Source: Bacteroidota bacterium
Lineage (GTDB): Bacteria > Bacteroidota > Bacteroidia > Flavobacteriales_F > PHOS-HE28
Direction: 5' to 3'
Length of the DNA stretch: 8,964 nt
Assembly: GCA_963169595.1 (NCBI GenBank)
Contig: CAUJFM010000046.1
Coordinates: 1 to 8,964 of the forward strand
The notes below the pieces were generated by a model. The model did not search any database. It was not told where the DNA came from and was given only the letters and a program-made list of their open reading frames with translations. Of the stretch, positions 5,743 to 8,964 are shown piece by piece. Positions within the stretch are counted from its first letter, which is position 1. Every line of letters starts with the position of its first letter. Made by a program: the position numbers and the translations under genes.

Positions 5743-8001
5743 ATGGATCTTGAAGAGCTCATCGAGGTGCATCAGCTGTCCGAGGCGGTCGTTTCCTTCT
5801 GCACCGCGAACGGACTGATCGACCTGCTCGCCTTGGATACGCACTACGTCAACCATGGGACGTTCACCACGCTTCCCGGCTGCACTGCGCTCATCGAGGA
5901 CAGGCTGCTGGACCTGTTGACCGTTGAGCGCCTTCGGGGTGGCCGGAAGGCAGAACCGCATCAGGCGGATGCAACCATTTATCAGGTTGTGGACGGGGCC
6001 GAAATGCATCGTGCAATACCGCCAACGGCTTTGTCAACGGCTACTGTGCTACCTGTTGCCGAAAACCCTGGACTCGAGCAACTGACGGTTCTATTCGGCT
6101 TGTCTGTACGAGCTTTCAATGTATGCGAGAACGCCGGCTTGTACACCTTGTCACAGATCCGGGACTTCGCGTTGGAGCACGGTGGTTTCAAGATGCTCAG
6201 GAATTGCGGGGCCAAGACGCAGATGGAGCTGAGCGATCTGCTGGTCAGGTCAGCTGCAACGGGTTATGCCCCAGATAGGACTGCCCATCCGGATGGCGCC
6301 GCGAGCCCTGACAGGATGGAGGCCATCTGCAGTGCGCAGTATCTGAAACTGAGCACACAAGCCAGGAATGTGCTACAGGGACAGATTGGTCATCCCACTG
6401 CCGATGCCATCATTCGATTCTTCATGCGGCAGGGCAGAAAGATGCCGAAGCTACCGGGTGCCGGGAGCAAGGTCATGCGGGAGCTTCGTGCGATGCGCGA
6501 GAACACGATGACGGCCTTGACGGATCGATCGGTGGAATGGCCGGACGACAGTGACCCACGGGCGGAGCTGCTCAGGTGGGCCTTGATCCATCAAGTCGAT
6601 CCGGACATACTACCGTATTTGCAGCATTCCGATGGCCGCTATTCCCTTTTCCGTTTTCTGGAGCGGTACATCGGTATGGCATGGAATGGAAGCAAGCTCA
6701 ATGTTTATCGTACCCAATTGCTGAACCATGGTTCCGCGCTGACATTGGAGACGATCGCTGCAAAGGTCGGCCTGACCCGGGAACGTGTGAGGCAATTGAT
6801 GGTCAACATGGACCATACCGTCTTGGCGCAGCTCAGTTTCGTATCAGACCTGCCTGGAGTGCATGAGCATTACCCGGAGTTGGTGAATGCTGATCGTTGC
6901 ATGGTCGTGGACGTTGAACTCGTGCGTACCCTGAATGCCAGGGAGGGTACATGTTGCTCCCCGCTTCTCGTCGCTTACATCGCCGTGTTGCTGAACCACC
7001 CAAGGCTGCAGCTGGGCAAATGGACCGAGATGTTCGACCGGACCACGCTCTCCAAGGAGCTGGACCATACGCATCCGCTGCTCATGGAACGCGAGTGGGT
7101 CGAAGAACTCAAGAGCGCTGCCAGTCTTGCGATACAGGTCATAGAAGCGAGGCGTAGCACGCCGGAGCGCCGACCATTGGCTGAGATCTTGGTAGTTGGG
7201 GATAAAGCCCCATCCCACCAGATCGTGTCGCTTCTCTGCACGATCCTTCCCTTGCGCTATCCGGAGATATTCATCGAAGATGGCTGCATCTGCTTGCCTG
7301 CCAACGCAAAACGCAGCCAGGAGGACATGCTGGAGGAGGTACTTGCTGGTCTGGACGAGCCAAGCCACGTTACACGGATCCAAGAGGTATGGAGCACCCG
7401 GTTCCTGGGCCGCCCCATCACTGTAGAGGGCATCCGCAGCGTGGTTGTCCGGAACAAGAGCCTCTTCTTTTCCATCGGCAGGGAGAGCACATATGGTTTA
7501 CGCCGATGGGAAAATGAGCGGCATGACCTCAGGTCGGGCACCATACGAGACATCGTTGAAGGGCTGCTTCAGGCGAGTTCAGCCCCCCTTCACCTTGAGG
7601 ATCTTGTTGAGGATGTACAGAAGTTCCGTCCCGGAACCTATCTCGGAAGTGTCAAGCTCAATCTTCAAATGGAAGCATCCGGTCGATTCGTGTTCCTACC
7701 GGGAGGTTTTGTTGGTCTTGCCGGGCGGTCGTATGATAGGATCCCGGATCCACCGGCGGGTGTGCCAGGCAGCCTGATGCGGGCGAGCGTGCTGCGGCAA
7801 TTCGTTGGACAGCATCGAAGCAGGTTGGAAGAACATATCGCACAGCGATGTTCGGCCACACCGAAACGCATTGAGCGTGTGATCGACGCTGCGATCACAG
7901 CTGGTCGCATTCAATTGGACCCCGAAGGACTTATCCAACAGGGCCAAGCGGAGACCGAAGATCATGGCCCCTGGATGGGTGAGCTGCCTTTCGAATGGTA
8001 G
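5743..8001 (+). CDS. Large RNA-polymerase-alpha/sigma-like DNA-binding protein (alpha-CTD repeats, sigma region 4, HARE-like winged helices)
   Basis: At 752 residues this is an all-helical, multi-module protein without visible enzyme motifs. By eye the order is as follows. Three alpha-CTD-like helix-hairpin-helix units sit at about 12-59, 120-167 and 203-251; the middle one is closest to real alpha-CTD (LSVRAFNVCENAGLYTL, then LRNCGAKTQMEL). A sigma-70 region-4-like helix-turn-helix follows at 333-352 (LTLETIAAKVGLTRERVRQL). Winged-helix-like segments lie at about 478-520, 541-590 (ending STYGLRRWE), 598-662 and perhaps 676-731; these resemble HARE-HTH. HARE-HTH has been described in restriction enzymes, RNA polymerase delta and bacterial proteins combining alpha and sigma features, and this fits that last group. 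It probably binds DNA or RNA polymerase. It starts 16 bases after the peptidase gene, so it shares the operon. Codons are less G/C-ending than in hsdR, which suggests a separate history. A role in RM control, or as a sensor of phage transcription, is speculation. Confidence 0.88.
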   Translation: MDLEELIEVHQLSEAVVSFCTANGLIDLLALDTHYVNHGTFTTLPGCTALIEDRLLDLLTVERLRGGRKAEPHQADATIYQVVDGAEMHRAIPPTALSTATVLPVAENPGLEQLTVLFGLSVRAFNVCENAGLYTLSQIRDFALEHGGFKMLRNCGAKTQMELSDLLVRSAATGYAPDRTAHPDGAASPDRMEAICSAQYLKLSTQARNVLQGQIGHPTADAIIRFFMRQGRKMPKLPGAGSKVMRELRAMRENTMTALTDRSVEWPDDSDPRAELLRWALIHQVDPDILPYLQHSDGRYSLFRFLERYIGMAWNGSKLNVYRTQLLNHGSALTLETIAAKVGLTRERVRQLMVNMDHTVLAQLSFVSDLPGVHEHYPELVNADRCMVVDVELVRTLNAREGTCCSPLLVAYIAVLLNHPRLQLGKWTEMFDRTTLSKELDHTHPLLMEREWVEELKSAASLAIQVIEARRSTPERRPLAEILVVGDKAPSHQIVSLLCTILPLRYPEIFIEDGCICLPANAKRSQEDMLEEVLAGLDEPSHVTRIQEVWSTRFLGRPITVEGIRSVVVRNKSLFFSIGRESTYGLRRWENERHDLRSGTIRDIVEGLLQASSAPLHLEDLVEDVQKFRPGTYLGSVKLNLQMEASGRFVFLPGGFVGLAGRSYDRIPDPPAGVPGSLMRASVLRQFVGQHRSRLEEHIAQRCSATPKRIERVIDAAITAGRIQLDPEGLIQQGQAETEDHGPWMGELPFEW
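5776..6495 (+). repeat. Three tandem alpha-CTD-like repeats at protein level
   Basis: Units map to 5776-5919, 6100-6243 and 6349-6495. The first two are both 48 residues and align without a gap, with 16 identical positions by hand count: the opening LS, C at position 9, GL at 13-14, HG at 27-28, F at 30, C at 36 and a closing DLL. The third opens LSTQARNVL and closes with GAGSKVMREL, matching the same hairpin pattern. The DNA copies have diverged, so the duplication is old. Confidence 0.6.
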
Positions 8002-8190
8002 CGTGAGGGGCAGCAGCGGCAGCCGACCGCTGGACCTGCGTTGGTGCGGCCCGTGCGAGGAGGCTGCGACGCAGGAGGAGACCCCGGAGACGGAGCCGCA
8101 CCCGCAGAGCCGAGGGCGCTACAGCGAATGACCCGACCCGGCCGATCCGGAGCGAAGGCCTTGCGCAGCGAAGGGATGGGCCGGGCCACA
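8002..8190. repeat. GC-rich structured intergenic region with three perfect inverted repeats (possible dispersed repeat or 3' structure)
   Basis: No gene is evident here. Three perfect stems can be read: CAGCGG 8014-8019 with CCGCTG 8027-8032 (7-base loop, 12 bases after the stop codon); GGTGCGGC 8043-8050 with GCCGCACC 8095-8102 (44-base loop); and CCCGGCC 8137-8143 with GGCCGGG 8179-8185 (35-base loop). AGCGAA occurs three times, at 8123, 8151 and 8167. None of the stems is followed by a T run, so a classical intrinsic terminator is not supported. The style matches GC-rich intergenic repeats that I recall from high-GC Flavobacteriales. A dispersed repeat is likelier than a specific RNA gene, but I cannot decide without the rest of the genome. 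Confidence 0.45.
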
Positions 8191-8245
8191 CCCCCGATAC
8201 AAACATTCCCCACTTTCCTGTAACGCCCTCTCCTGTGCAGGGCCC

Positions 8246-8253
8246 TTGCTTTG
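8246..8253 (+). promoter_or_regulatory. Possible Bacteroidota -7 promoter box for the HMA-DUF3347 gene
   Basis: TTGCTTTG differs at one position from the Bacteroidota -7 consensus TAnnTTTG and lies 20 bases before the ATG at 8274. The sequence around it (8191-8273) is less GC-rich than the structured block before it. No clear TTTG or TTG box sits at the expected distance upstream, so support is weak. Confidence 0.22.
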
Positions 8254-8273
8254 CATCATCAAACGGACGCACC

Positions 8274-8964
8274 ATGAGAACTTTCCTCACCATCCTGGCC
8301 GCTCTGCTCCTTGGCGGGCTGACCAGCAGCACGGCGCAGGTACGCCACGCCAGCTCCATCACCGTTCGTGTGGACGGCGACTGTCCCATGTGCGAGAAGA
8401 CCATCGAGAAGGCCGCCTTCGTGAAGGGCGAGGCCAGCGCCGACTGGGATGTGGACGCGAAGACAGCCATCATCACCATCGACAGCACGCGCACCACCGT
8501 GGATGCCGTGCTGCGCCGCATCGCCGAGGCGGGCTACGACAACGAGCACTACTTGGCGCCCGATGCCGCATACAGCGCATTGCCCGGCTGCTGCCAGTAC
8601 GAGCGCAGCAGGAAGCAGGCGCCGGTGGCTGCTGCCGAGGTCCACGAGCACATCGGCCACGACCATCCGGCGGAACAGGTCACGGCACAGGCGGCCACGG
8701 ACCCGCTGGCTCCCGTGTTCGCGGCCTACTTCAAGCTGAAGGATGCACTGGTGGCTTCCAACGCGGCGGATGCTCAAGTCCAGGCGAACGCGTTGAATGC
8801 TGCGATCAAGGCAGTGGACATGACGAAGCTCGACCACGCCGTCCATGCCGTGTGGATGCAGGTGATGGAGCCGCTGGCGAACGTGAGCAGCAGCATGGCC
8901 GCCAACAAGGACCTGGAGAAGCAGCGCAAGGCCTTCGTGGAGCTGACCGCGCCCCTGACACAAC
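8274..8964 (+). CDS. Exported heavy-metal-associated (HMA) plus DUF3347 protein, 3' end outside window
   Basis: The frame is open from ATG 8274 to the window edge; 230 residues are visible. Residues 1-21 form a signal peptide (MRTFLTILAALLLGGLTSSTA), with likely cleavage before Q22 and no lipobox Cys, so the product is exported to the periplasm. Residues 28-95 are an HMA-like ferredoxin fold with the metal-binding loop GDCPMCEKTIE (C37 and C40). A second Cys pair (LPGCCQY, C106-C107) and a His-rich linker (HEHIGHDH, 124-131) could also hold metal. From about 143 a DUF3347 domain follows (LAPVFAAYFKLKDALV, then DLEKQRKAFVELT), a Bacteroidota domain usually found with copper or cation efflux genes. 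A role in periplasmic copper or heavy-metal binding or delivery is inferred from these domains. It follows a 272-base gap and is probably a separate transcription unit, unrelated to the RM genes. Confidence 0.88.
   Translation, partial: MRTFLTILAALLLGGLTSSTAQVRHASSITVRVDGDCPMCEKTIEKAAFVKGEASADWDVDAKTAIITIDSTRTTVDAVLRRIAEAGYDNEHYLAPDAAYSALPGCCQYERSRKQAPVAAAEVHEHIGHDHPAEQVTAQAATDPLAPVFAAYFKLKDALVASNAADAQVQANALNAAIKAVDMTKLDHAVHAVWMQVMEPLANVSSSMAANKDLEKQRKAFVELTAPLTQ

Noticed and set aside
8014..8040. Intrinsic terminator after the alpha/sigma-like gene
   Set aside because: The 6-bp stem is perfect, but the following bases (GACCTGCG) contain no T tract.
8225..8243. Possible terminator hairpin GCCCT/AGGGC before the HMA gene
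   Set aside because: Only five base pairs with a 9-base loop and no T run; it is as likely to be chance.
7931..8521. 196-codon minus-strand frame spanning the intergenic gap
   Set aside because: It overlaps two plus-strand genes and the GC-rich structured gap, and its product is Arg/Ala/Ser-rich without motifs.
8259..8963. 234-codon minus-strand frame at the right end
   Set aside because: The plus strand there encodes a signal peptide, CPMC loop and DUF3347 domain; the minus product is a shadow.
1..8964. tRNA, rRNA, CRISPR array, insertion sequence or integrase
   Set aside because: No tRNA-like cloverleaf, regularly spaced repeat series, transposase motif or flanking terminal repeat was seen in the window.

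Overview
The window looks like part of the accessory genome of a GC-rich member of the Bacteroidota, probably a high-GC Flavobacteriales-like bacterium. This is an inference. It rests on the DUF3347 domain in the last gene, the Bacteroidota-like C-terminal module of the small AlbA_2-type gene, weak Shine-Dalgarno sequences and a GC-rich coding style. No rRNA, tRNA, CRISPR array, transposase or integrase is visible.

Positions 1 to 8001 read as one rightward transcription unit built on a type I restriction-modification (RM) system. The window opens inside hsdS (specificity subunit), so the methylase gene hsdM is presumably off the left edge. After hsdS come a small membrane-anchored coiled-coil protein and a 162-residue AlbA_2/Schlafen-type protein that appears to have lost its whole middle. 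Stop and start codons overlap (ATGA) at both junctions. After a 102-base AT-rich gap comes hsdR (1041 residues: nuclease plus helicase motor). The hsdR stop overlaps the start of a YgjP-like zinc metallopeptidase (TGATG). Sixteen bases later begins a 752-residue protein.

That last operon gene is the most unusual item. Reading it by eye gives three tandem helix-hairpin-helix units resembling the RNA polymerase alpha-subunit C-terminal domain, then a sigma-70 region-4-like helix-turn-helix, then a series of winged-helix modules resembling HARE-HTH. It has no catalytic motif that I can see. Proteins mixing alpha-CTD, sigma and HARE-HTH features have been noted in comparative work on HARE-HTH, but to my knowledge their function is unknown. 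Here one is the distal gene of a type I RM operon, together with a metallopeptidase and a membrane protein. A reasonable but untested reading is an RM system with added sensing and regulatory parts: HsdS/HsdR for DNA recognition and cutting, the alpha/sigma hybrid acting at promoters or RNA polymerase, the peptidase possibly limiting HsdR or another partner, and the membrane protein placing something at the envelope.

Positions 8002 to 8273 form a non-coding gap whose first 190 bases are very GC-rich and hold three separate perfect inverted repeats. It is probably the end of the operon and possibly a dispersed intergenic repeat. A separate gene begins at 8274 and runs off the right edge: an exported heavy-metal-associated (HMA) plus DUF3347 protein, likely the edge of a copper or other metal-handling locus.
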